Shown here: positions 46,801-58,200 of the stretch, piece after piece
How the letters are laid out: each line of letters begins with the position of its first letter
How positions within the stretch are numbered: position 1 is the first letter of the stretch
Assembly (NCBI GenBank): GCA_020465985.1
Contig: JAANYP010007201.1
Span: 434,001 to 498,000 of the forward strand
DNA: 64,000 nucleotides
Direction of reading: 5' to 3'
DNA from: Centrapalus pauciflorus
Lineage: Eukaryota > Streptophyta > Magnoliopsida > Asterales > Asteraceae
Made by a program: the position numbers and the translations under genes
Notes under the pieces: model-generated
What the model was told of the DNA's origin: nothing
What the model saw: the letters and a program-made list of their open reading frames with translations, nothing else
The model's database searches: none

Positions 46801-49800
46801 AAGATTTCTATTTTTATTTCATGTATCATTCAATGAATTTTCACTGTAGTATGTCAAATAAGTGCCAACCGGTGATATGTATAATGTATCTACACTTTTC
46901 CAAAAAATAACATGTTGCTTCTAAATGTTGTATGGACTTTTCTATGAAAGAGCTATTTGATTACATTTGTATTAATAAATAAACATACACACTTAGAGTC
47001 TATTTAGTGAAAACTACCTGGACTAGTCTTTTTCAAAAGACGTGTTTTATAAAATAACTAAAAATAAAGCTAAAACTTATATAAAAACACATATAAATAA
47101 AATAAACAAATTAAAATCATAATTAATTAATTAATGTTATTATAAAATTTTATTTTTTATAAACTCGAACCAAGGATACTTGAAGTAGCTTATGATTTAA
47201 GAATATGAAACACAACTTATTGATAAAAATGTTGAACTTTTTGAAATCCATAATGTTAAGAGTACGTTTAGTTACTGGAATTTTTTAAAAATTTCACCTC
47301 ACTTTAAAAAAATACATGAAAATTTGTTTACTTAATAACTATTCCTTAAAAAAAATTCATTTTTAACAACCACTTTTCATACTCTCTCTCTCTCTTTTAC
47401 CTTTCTATTACCTACCTATATTACTTTAAGTGTGCGTTGGTGCAAAGAAATGAAGACAGAGAAATGAAATTAAAAATAAATCTCTTGTTTGTTTAAGTTT
47501 GAGAATCAACAAATGAGAAACTGAGCAATTCTTTTTCTCTACTTTTATGGTGTGTTTCGTACAGAGAGAAATAGAAACAGAGAAATGAAATTGGAATGAA
47601 ATTCCTTGTTTGTTTGGGTTTGATAATCATAAAATGAGAAATAAACTAATCATCCCCCCCCCCCCCTCCTCTTTTTTCTCTCCCACATGCAAATAAACAG
47701 GGGGAATTTAATATTTTAACTCCCTAAAGAATTGATAAAAAAGAATTACAATATGACTTTGGAATTAAAGAGTTTGATTTGAATTGTTAATTACAAGTTT
47801 TTTGTGTTGGATCTCATATGTAAATGTTGATATTTTGTTAGATTGTTTTAAAACCATTTAATCTCTCAAATCAAACTTGTGCTTCAAGTGAGCTTAGCCT
47901 CCAGAGAAATGAAATTAAAAATAAATCTCTTGTTTGTTTAAGTTTGAGAATCAATAAATGAGAAACTGAACAATTCTTTTTCTCTACTTTTATGGTGTGT
48001 TTCGTACAGAGAAATAGAAACAGAGAAGTGAAATTGGAATGAATTTCCTTGTTTGTTTGGGTTTGATAGTCACAAAAGGAGAAATAAACTAATTATTCCC
48101 CCCTCCTTTTTTTTTCTCCCACATGCAAAAGAACAGGAGGAATTAAATATTTTAACGCTCTAAAGAATAGATAAAAAAGAATTACAATATAACTTTGGAT
48201 TTAAATAGTTTGATTTGAATTGTTAATTACAAGTTTTTTGTGTTGGATCTCATATGTAAATGCTGATATTTTGTTAGATTGTTTTAAAACCATTTAATCT
48301 CTCAAATCAAACTTGTGCTTCAAGTGAGGTTAGCCTACGTCAATAAGATTCGTCATGTAATCAAATTAAGTTTATGTTTCATGCAAAATCGCCAACTATT
48401 AACCTAATAGTTGAATTATCATTTTTAAGAATCGGTTTCTCCCTTTTATTAAACCTTTTAATTTCTTTAGTATTACAATATGCTTCCTTTTCAATTATTA
48501 ATAATAATATTGACCAAAATGATATTGTTAACATTAAAGCTCTCATTATTTAGACTTGTACTTCAAAAGATTTCTATTTTTATTTCATGTATCATTCAAT
48601 GAATTTTCACTGTAGTATGTCAAATAAGTGCCAACCGGTGATATGTATAATGTATCTACACTTTTCCAAAAAATAACATGTTGCTTCTAAATGTTGTATG
48701 GACTTTTCTATGAAAGAGCTATTTGATTACATTTGTATTAATAAATAAACATACACACTTAGAGTCTATTTAGTGAAAACTACCTGGACTAGTCTTTTTC
48801 AAAAGACGTGTTTTATAAAATAACTAAAAATAAAGCTAAAAATTACAAAATTATATAAAAACACATATAAATAAAATAAACAAATTAAAATCATAATTAA
48901 TTAATGCTATTTTAAAATTTTATTTTTTATAAACTCGACCCAAGGATACTTGAAGTAGCTTATGATTTAAGAATATGAGCTTATTGATAAAAATGTTGGA
49001 CTTTTTGAAATCCATAATGTTAAGAGTACGTTTAGTTACTGAAATTTTTAAAAAATTTAATCTCACCTTAAAAAAATACATGAAAATTTGTTTACTTAAT
49101 AACAATTCCTTAATTTTTTTTTCATTTTTTAACCACTTTTCATATTATCTCTCTCTTACTTTTCTATTTCCTACATATATTACCTTGTTTGTTTGTTTTG
49201 ATAATCACAAAATGAGAAATAAACTAATTATTCCTCCCCTCCTTTTTTTTTCTCTCCCACATGCAAAAGAACAGGAGGAATTAAATATTTTAACTCCCTT
49301 AAGAATTGATAAAAAAGAATTACAATATGACTTTGGATTTAAAGAGTTTGATTTGAATTGTTAATTACAAGTTTTTAGTGTTGGATCTCATATGTAAATG
49401 TTGATATTTTGTTAGATTGTTTTAAAATCATTTAATCTCTCAAATCAAACTTGTGCTTCAAGCGAGCTTAGCCTACGTCAATAAGATTCGTCAAGTAATC
49501 AAATTATGTTTATGTTTCATGCAAAATCGCCAACTATTAACTAATAGTTTAATTATCATTTTTAAGAATCGGTTTCTCCCTTTTATTAAACCTTTTAATT
49601 TCTTTAGTATTATAATATCCTTCCTTTTCAACTATTAATAATAATATTGACCAAAATGATATTGTTAACATTAAAGCTCTCATTATTTAGACTTGTACTT
49701 CAAAAGATTTCTATTTTTATTTCATGTGTTTTTCAATGAATTTTCACTGTAGTATCTCAAATAAGTGCCAACCGGTGATATGTATAATGTATTTACACTT

Positions 49801-52800
49801 TTCCAAAAATAACATGTTGCTTCTAAATGTTGTATGGACTTTTCTATGAAAGAGCTATTTGATTACATTTGTATTAATAAATAAACATACACACTTAGGG
49901 TCTATTTAGTGAAAACTACCTGGACTAGTCTTTGTCAAAAGACGTGTTTTATAAAATAACTAAAAATAAAGCTAAAAATTACAAAATTATATAAAAACAC
50001 ATATAAATAAAATAAACAAATTAAAATCATAATTAATTAATGCTATTTTAAAATTTTATTTTTTATAAAGTCGACCCAAGGATACTAGAAGTAGCTTATG
50101 ATTTAAGAATATATGAGCTTATTGATAAAAATGTTGGACTTTTTGTCAGGATCTTAAACTAATTAACCAAGACTAACTGATTTAAATTTATCAGAGTATA
50201 AATCAATAATCTTGCTTTGAATCAAAGTTTAATTAAGAAGTTTGCGGAATAACACTTAACTATTTTAACAAAAACTTTCAGAATCAATAATAAATCAACA
50301 CAATAAATAATCAAAACTGATTGTATTGCTGACTTCAATGATTACAATCACCTCTAATCTGTTTGATTAGACGAAGAACACATACTGTTCTTAGGGTTTT
50401 ACACCCTTAGAGGCTTATGAAAACTTAATCAACAAAAGCAATTACAGACTCGAATATGCAGAAACTCCTATACAATAGGAAGACCTATTCTATGTATTTA
50501 TATTGCTTCTTGATATGTTTCCTTGACGAACCATGACTTCTCTGATAGTAGATATGCTGGAATCTTTGAGTATATGTCTTTTCCTGAAAATCAGCACTTT
50601 CTGTTTATGAAACTGTTGAGCAGCTTGAATCACTTGACAGCATGAACAGAGCAGCTCGAGTTGATTTACTCTGGCAGCTTGAACTTTTACACTGGCAGCT
50701 TGAGTTTCTTCAACTAGCAGCATGAACTTTGGATTTACATAAAAACTCTACTAACAGTTTGAGAAGTCTAACTAACAGCTTGAACCTACTTAAACTATTT
50801 CCCAACACTTTTTGAAATCCATAATGTTAAGAGTACGTTTAGTTACTGAAATTTTTTAAAAATTTAATCTCACTTTAAAAAAATACATGAAAATTTGTTT
50901 ACTCAATAACAATTCCTTTTTTTTTTTTTCATTTTTTAACAACCACTTTTCATATTCTCTCTCTCTTACTTTTCTATTTCCTACATATATTACCTTGTTT
51001 GTTTGGGTTTGATAATCACAAAATGAGAAATAAATTAATTATTCCTCCCCTCCTTTTTTTTTCTCTCCCACATGCAAAAGAACAGGGGGAATTAAATATT
51101 TTAACTCCCTAAAGAATTGATAAAAAAAAATTACAATATAACTTTGGATTTAAATAGTTTGATTTGAATTGTTAATTACAAGTTTTTTGTGTTGGATCTC
51201 ATATGCAAATGTTGATATTTTGTTAGATTGTTTTAAAACCATTTAATCTCTCAAATCAAACTTGTGCTTCAAGTGAGCTTAGCCTACGTCAATAAGATTC
51301 GTCAAGTAATCAAATTAAGTTTATGTTTCATGCAAAATCGCCAACTATTAACCTAATAGTTGAATTATCATTTTTAAGAATCGGTTTCTCCCTTTTATTA
51401 AACCTTTTAATTTCTTTAGTATTACAATATGCTTCCTTTTCAACTATTAATAATAATACCAAAATGATATTGTTAACATTAAAGCTCTCATTATTTAGAC
51501 TTGTACTTCAAAAGATTTCTATTTTTATTTCATGTGTCATTCAATGAATTTTCACTGTAGTATGTCAAATAAGTGCCAACCGGTGATATGTATAATGTAT
51601 CTACACTTTTCCAAAAATAACATGTTGCTTCTAAATGTTGTATGGACTTTTCTATGAAAGAGCTATTTGATTACATTTGTATTAATAAATAAACATACAC
51701 ACTTAGGGTCTATTTAGTGAAAACTACATGGACTAGTCTTTGTCAAAAGACGTGTTTTATAAAATAATTAAAAATAAAGCTAAAAATTACAAAATTATAT
51801 AAAAACACATGTAAATAAAATAAACAAATTAAAATCATAATTAATTAATGCTATTTTAAAATTTTATTTTTTATAAACTCGACCCAAGGATACTTGAAGT
51901 AGCTTATGATTTAAGAATATGAGCTTATTGATAAAAATGTTGGACTTTTTGAAATCCATAATGTTAAGAGTACGTTTAGTTACTGAAATTTTGTAAAAAT
52001 TTAATCTCACCTTAAAAAAATACATGAAAATTTATTTACTTAATAACAATTCCTTAATTTTTTTTTTCATTTTTTAACAACCACTTTTCATATTCTCTCT
52101 CTCTTACTTTTCTATTTCCAACATATATTACCTTGTTTGTTTGGGTTTGATGATCACAAAATGAGAAATAAACTAATTATTCCTCCCCTCCTTTTTTTTT
52201 TTCTCTCCCACATGCAAAAGAACAAGAGGAATTAAATATTTTAACTCCCTAAAGAATTGATAAAAAAGAATTACAATATGACTTTGGATTTAAAGAGTTT
52301 GATTTGAATTGTTAATTACAAGTTTTTAGTGTTGGATCTCATATGTAAATGTTGATATTTTGTTGGATTGTTTTAAAACCATTTAATCTCTCAAATCAAA
52401 CTTGTGTTTCAAGTGAGCTTAGCCTACGTCAATAAGATTCGTCAAGTAATCAAATTATGTTTATGTTTCATGCAAAATCGCCAACTATTAACTAATAGTT
52501 GAATTATCATTTTTAAGAATCGGTTTCTCCCTTTTATTAAACCTTTTAATTTCTTTAGTATTACAATATCCTTCCTTTTCAACTATTAATAATAATATTG
52601 ACCAAAATGATATTGTTAACATTAAAGCTCTCATTATTTAGACTTGTACTTCAAAAGATTTCTATTTTTATTTCATGTGTCTTTCAATGAATTTTCACTG
52701 TAGTATCTCAAATAAGTGCCAATCGGTGATATGTATAATGTATTTACACTTTTCCAAAAATAACATGTTGCTTCTAAATGTTGTATGGACTTTTCTATGA

Positions 52801-53629
52801 AAGAGCAATTTGATTACATTTGTATTAATAAATAAACATACACACTTAGGGTCTATTTAGTGAAAACTACCTGGACTAGTCTTTGTCAAAAGACGTGTTT
52901 TATAAAATAACTAAAAATAAAGCTAAAAATTACAAAATTATATAAAAACACATATAAATAAAATAAACAAATTAAAATCATAATTAATTAATGCTATTTT
53001 AAAATTTTATTTTTTATAAAGTCGACCCAAGGATACTTGAAGTAGCTTATGATTTAAGAATATGAGCTTATTGATAAAAATGTTGGACTTTTTGAAATCC
53101 ATAATGTTAAGAGTACGTTTAGTTACTGAAATTTTTTAAAAATTTAATCTCACTTTAAAAAAATACATGAAAATTTGTTTACTTAATAACAGTTCCTTAA
53201 TTTTTTTTTTCATTTTTTAACAACCACTTTTCATATTCTCTCTCTCTTACTTTTCTATTTCCTACATATATTACCTTGTTTGTTTGGGTTTGATAATCAC
53301 AAAATGAGAAATAAATTAATTATTCCTCCCCTCCTTTTTTTTCTCCCCCACATGCAAAAGAACAGGGGGAATTAAATATTTTAACTCCTTAAAGAATTGA
53401 TAAAAAAGAATTACAATATGACTTTGAATTTAAAGTGTTTGATTTGAATTGTTAATTACAAGTTTTTAGTGTTGGATCTCATATGTAAATGTTGATATTT
53501 TGTTAGATTGTTTTAAAACCATTTAATCTCTCAAATCAAACTTGTGCTTCAAGTGAGCTTAGCCTACATCAATAAGATTCGTCAAGTAATCAAATTATGT
53601 TTATGTTTCATGCAAAATCGCCAACTATT
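43803..53629. repeat. Tandem array of 1.75-kb and 1.14-kb units (about 9.8 kb)
   Basis: The anchor ctacctatattac (or ctacatatattac) recurs at about 43902, 45671, 47421, 49180, 50990, 52130 and 53272. Spacings are 1769, 1750, 1759, 1810 (1146 after removing a 664-bp insertion), 1140 and 1142 bp. The first three units are long and contain two related ~450-bp subunits, each with a poly-pyrimidine/poly-C tract and tcccacatgcaaa. Later units carry only one subunit and are ~0.6 kb shorter. The second and third long units look nearly identical. The last unit stops at 53629. No unit has a credible ORF. Unit ends share tacgtttagttactg-type sequence with Harbinger-like elements elsewhere in the window. 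Confidence 0.92.
50139..50812 (-). mobile_element. Solo LTR (Copia-like ends) inserted in the array
   Basis: The insertion 50144-50807 (664 bp) begins TG and ends CA and is flanked by CTTTT on both sides (50139-50143, 50808-50812). Excising it with one CTTTT restores the array sequence ggactttttgaaatcc. On the minus strand it begins TGTTGGGAAATAG, a start common in plant Copia LTRs. No internal retroelement genes are present. Imperfect gcagcttgaa repeats lie at about 50620-50780. Confidence 0.85.
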
Positions 53630-54170
53630 ACAACTACTTTTTTATTAACTACACTATATTTCTTTATAGTATACTCTTTCTTTCTTTTACTTTCCTATTA
53701 CATATCCTATCCTTAAAACTAAAACTTTATTATCTAAACAAGTTTTCATTTAAAAAATGAAATTGAAAAATAACTAGTTTTCGTTAAGTAAACACAACCT
53801 AAAACTCTCATTGTTTAGAATTCTAGTTCAAAAGTTTTCTATTTTTATTTCATGTGTCATTCAATGAACTTTCACTATAATATATCAAATAAGTACCAAC
53901 CGGTAATATGTATAATGTATTCACACTTTTCCAAAAATCACATTTCTGTAATTTGTAATTGAGAGAAAAAATTGTATAATGTGTCTTTCAATGAATTTAA
54001 GAAAAAGGGTAAAAAACTGAAATTGCCAAATTTGTAATTGAGAGAAATTTTTTTTTGTCATTTTTAAAAGTTTTAGACTACAGAAACCATTTCTGTAATT
54101 TACTATTAATAATAATTGTACCAACAATTTCATGAACAATCCCACTTCAGGAGCGACGACAAACTGTGTA
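53630..54170. other. Junction region between array and MOM1-like gene
   Basis: A partial copy of the Harbinger-like family in reverse (aaacaagttttcatttaaaa ... gttttcgttaagtaaacaca) lies at about 53640-53800. A partial repeat ending aaaccatttctgtaatttac lies at about 53930-54110. No gene was seen. Confidence 0.45.
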
Positions 54171-55253
54171 TATCCGTGTTCTGGCTTCCTTCTCTCCTTT
54201 CCCTCTCATTTTATACAGTCGGAGAATTTTTTCCACGCCGGATAATCTTCACCTTAGATGAAACAATCGATGCGTATATGATCCTCTAAAACCCTAATTT
54301 GACTGTAGCAGGTTTGCATCTCATCGTTGAAATGGATGTATATGCCCTATCTTTCCCGTTGTGATCAACTATGTAACATTTTGTAATTTTAATGGAGGTT
54401 TAGTCGATTCCTTCTAGTTTACTGAAGTTTGTTCCTCTTTGAAGGATTTATTGTCTATATGTATTACTCACTTGTTGTTTTTTTTGTGTGGCCTTTTTAG
54501 TGGTACCAAGTTAGAGCAAGTTGTATAAGATTTTTTGTAGTTGTTTACTGTAACTTGAGTTGTGCTATGACTCTATATTCACGTACAATGTTGGGGGTTT
54601 TAGTGGATGAACATTATATCGTTGGTTTTTTCCCCACGGCATTCTTAATAGTGTAAAGCCTAGAGGAAGGCTAGAGATGATGCTCTGAGATCTGTTAAGT
54701 AAGTCATTGATTTTTTTGGTCCGTACATTGGTGATGATAATTTGCATGCCTGAATTGAAAAGAAAGTATGAGATTCATGGACATTTATTGTGGCTTTAGA
54801 ATGGTTTAATTTTAGGTTTATACATGATGGAAAGGGACGGCCATACTTGATCCTCAGAAGGGTGGTTTGGGGCTACTAGTTTATTAGTTTGATTATGCCA
54901 AAATCAGTTCTGATCTGGTAATGTGATCATTTGATTTGTTTTGAACGACTTTAACAAAGATGAATGTTTCGATGTAAATGCTTGACCCCTTCAGTTCACA
55001 TGTAATTTACTGCTTGTGATGTCAATTGTAACTAGGGATGTTCTATCTGAAATAGATTGAAAGGTTTGTAATTTTTTTTATCTGACAATTGGTGAATATT
55101 ATATTTAGTTATATATATCTAATTGCTAGAGAAAAATGTTATTATTAATCGCCGTAAGTTCCTCTTTGCTTGTGCATGTCATCTATGGTTTTTTTGTGTA
55201 TATTTGTTGGTTATAATCGTGTTGCATGGACCTCTGCATCTGTAGTTGCCACG
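54171..55253 (+). promoter_or_regulatory. Probable promoter, leader exon and leader intron of the MOM1-like gene
   Basis: A GC-richer block at about 54150-54311 ends in a donor-like gtagcag/gtttgc. A T-rich stretch follows, and the acceptor ctgcatctgtag ends at 55245, eight bases before the ATG at 55254. This fits a 5' untranslated exon separated by a ~930-bp intron. The transcript itself is inferred. Confidence 0.4.
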
Positions 55254-58200
55254 ATGACAAAAGATAAAGTTAAAGATGCTGGGAATACTAAGTCAAAGAA
55301 GAACGATGCATCCTCTGCTTCAATCTCAGGATCAGCTGTTGCTTCCGATATAAGAAGGTCTGGCAGAGAAACATCATCCAGGAAACAAGCGACAGCAAGT
55401 CCATCTAATACTCGAAAGTCTGAACGAATTGAGAAGCAGACATCGCCAAGCCCTTCTCCTGTTAAAAAGAAACCAGAGAGAATTGAGAAACCGATGGGGC
55501 CAAGTCCTCTGAGGAGGTCTGATAGAAGTAAGAAACATTTTTCACTAGATTCTTCAGGATCGAAGAAGTTGATTGAGGTTCCTACTTCATCAAAGGTAAA
55601 GTCAACAGAAGAGAAAATTGCAAGCAGTTCAAAACAGACCGAAGGGGATGTTGGAAGGGACCAAAAAAATGACAGGCAAGATCCCCATGATGGTGGTAAG
55701 AAAAGGAAGAGAATGACTGCTCGGGAATACAAGGCTTTATTCAAACCTCAAAGGATACGAATAATTGAAACAGGTGCCAAGGTCGTTCCTATCGTTTTTG
55801 GGGTCCGGGGCAAAAATTTATAAAGGGCCCTCTAAACATGTATGTATATATAACATTTAAAGATTAAAGGAAACAACCATGTAAATATGTACGTAAATAT
55901 CACAATCAAACAACTAGCAAAAGAAGTAAACTACTAGTATAAGTCTAGGTATTAGAGGAAAATTTTTTTTTGGGTCCCTTTGGCTGTTGGGTCCTGGGCA
56001 GTAGCCCATGTTGCACACCCCAATGGGCCGGCCCTGACAGGTGCCTAACTTTATTTGTCTTTCAATATTCTATCATGATACCTTTGTTGTCACCAAGGGC
56101 TACCCATGGTTTCTTTCATCAAATGACAACATGATAAATTTTCTTTATACAAATTTCCAAATAATGAATTTTTTTCTGCTATGATTAAGAAAGACCCGGA
56201 AGACGTTATCTGATCTTTTTTTAATATAATAAACAGTAAATACAGTTCAATCAAATTGTTTACGTTAATGCCTATTGTTTTCTGTTTTAAATAGCATACT
56301 GTTTCCAAATTTCTGATCTGAGCAGTCGATGCCAAATGGACAAACCTGTAATTTATATACTTATAATGCTACAGTATGGAAGTTTTTGTTTTTCTTGATA
56401 GTAGTCTCTTTTGTACGTATTATTCTCAATTCTAGACATTTTCTACTTGTGAATTTCTGAAGGAATTTGTTTGACACCTTATTCTTTACTGGCACACAGA
56501 CGATGACAAGGATCCAGAAGGGCCTAGCAGCAACCAACGTAAGTCGTGTCACTGTTTATTGTATTCCTTACTATACATGAACTCATATTTATGCTGTTAT
56601 TACCATGACAATACTAATATCGTTTAATTTCTTTAGGCATGTTTGATGTGGATAAGGAGCTGAAAAGCCCAGATAAGTTTCCTCAAGTTAATAATAACAG
56701 AAGTGGATGTTCATTGGAAGATGGAGATGATGGTTGCAAGAAGCAAAATTACGACAAAACTTGCCTTGCATGCCCAAAAGAAAAAAGGTATATGGACTTA
56801 TGTCTGTTGTCCCTTTCGTAATAGACACACACTAGTTTACACACAGATACACATCTTGCAACTAATACATAATATTTGTTAAAATCCCAAAGCTGTGCAG
56901 ACAATATTCACTCTTCCCTGCCTCCGGAATAAATATGAACTTACTGGAATAACCAATAAAAAGCTAATAAAAATATCATGGACACAATAATGTAGACACT
57001 AAGGGTGTAAACGAGCCGAGCCGAGCGCGAGCCCGTTTAAGCTCGAGCTCGGCTCGTTTAAAAGTATCAGGCTTGAGCTTGAGCTCGGCTCGTGAATAAT
57101 TTTCCAAGCTCGAACTCGGCTCGGGCTCGACTCGTTTATTATAAATTTTAATTTTTTAATTCATTTTTAAACAATCTATTTATATAATATATATAACTTG
57201 TTATTTTAATATATTTATATTTATTCAATCTATATATTATATATTTAATAATTTAAAATTTTATTTATATATAGGCTCGTTTAGGCTCGCGAGCTCGATA
57301 TGCGAAGCTCGGGCTTGAGCTCATTTATTAAACGAGCTCGAATTTAGGCTCGAGCTCGTTTAATTCAAGCCTTTTTCGAGTTTTTAACTAGTCGAGCTCG
57401 AGTAGCTCACGAGTTCCTCGGCTCATTTACACCCCTAGGCCCTAGCAGACACATAACTCCATAGTTCGTTTGATTTGCCTCCGGCTTGCATAAACAGCTG
57501 TTGAATTGCTTCAGCAATGTCAGTAGATCCTTTCTGCTTCTGTTTCACCTTTGTGACTCTGTTCTAGTATTCCGTCATTGTTTGTTCTGTCTACTGTTGA
57601 TTTGTTTCCACTTGACAAAACCTATTGCATCCTTAGCCAATTAGCCTTTCCTGTATAAAAGGTCACTGGACACTTTCATGATTCTAGATCTGACCTCAAG
57701 TGTAAACCCGAGCCTTTTCCTATAGTAAACTAAATCCAACACTTAGGAAGACCCAAACTGACAGAACTTTGGGCAACTTGGGAATGCTTTGATATCCATG
57801 CTCTAACTTTAGGAGTGTTAGAACTTAGAAGATGCATCGTTGATTTAGGTATGACTTAGCCATGATTCATGCATGGTTATAGTCTATTTATTTTATTTCC
57901 CATGATATACACTATGTAATTCAGTTTCTGGCTCATGATGAGAAACTAGATAACAATCATTTTGTTGCCCACGATGATCAGTTACTTTTATCCTGCAGGA
58001 GTTTCCATGATTTAGATAATCAGCAGGAACTTGGTTCTTGTGAGAAGACACGCTACAAAGATTTATGTGGCACCTCTAGTTCCAAGGTTGGTTAATTATT
58101 TGATTTCCTTTCATGTATTAGTCGTAAACTGTTTAGCAGACCACATCTTAATTCTTTTTGTCTGCATTAACACATTTAGAATCATATTCGTGCTTTAAAA

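Noticed and set aside
48975..49364. 129-residue ORF in the tandem array
   Set aside because: The frame is not kept in the other units, so there is no sign of coding constraint.
55211..55744. 177-residue minus-strand ORF
   Set aside because: It is the antisense shadow of the first MOM1-like exon.
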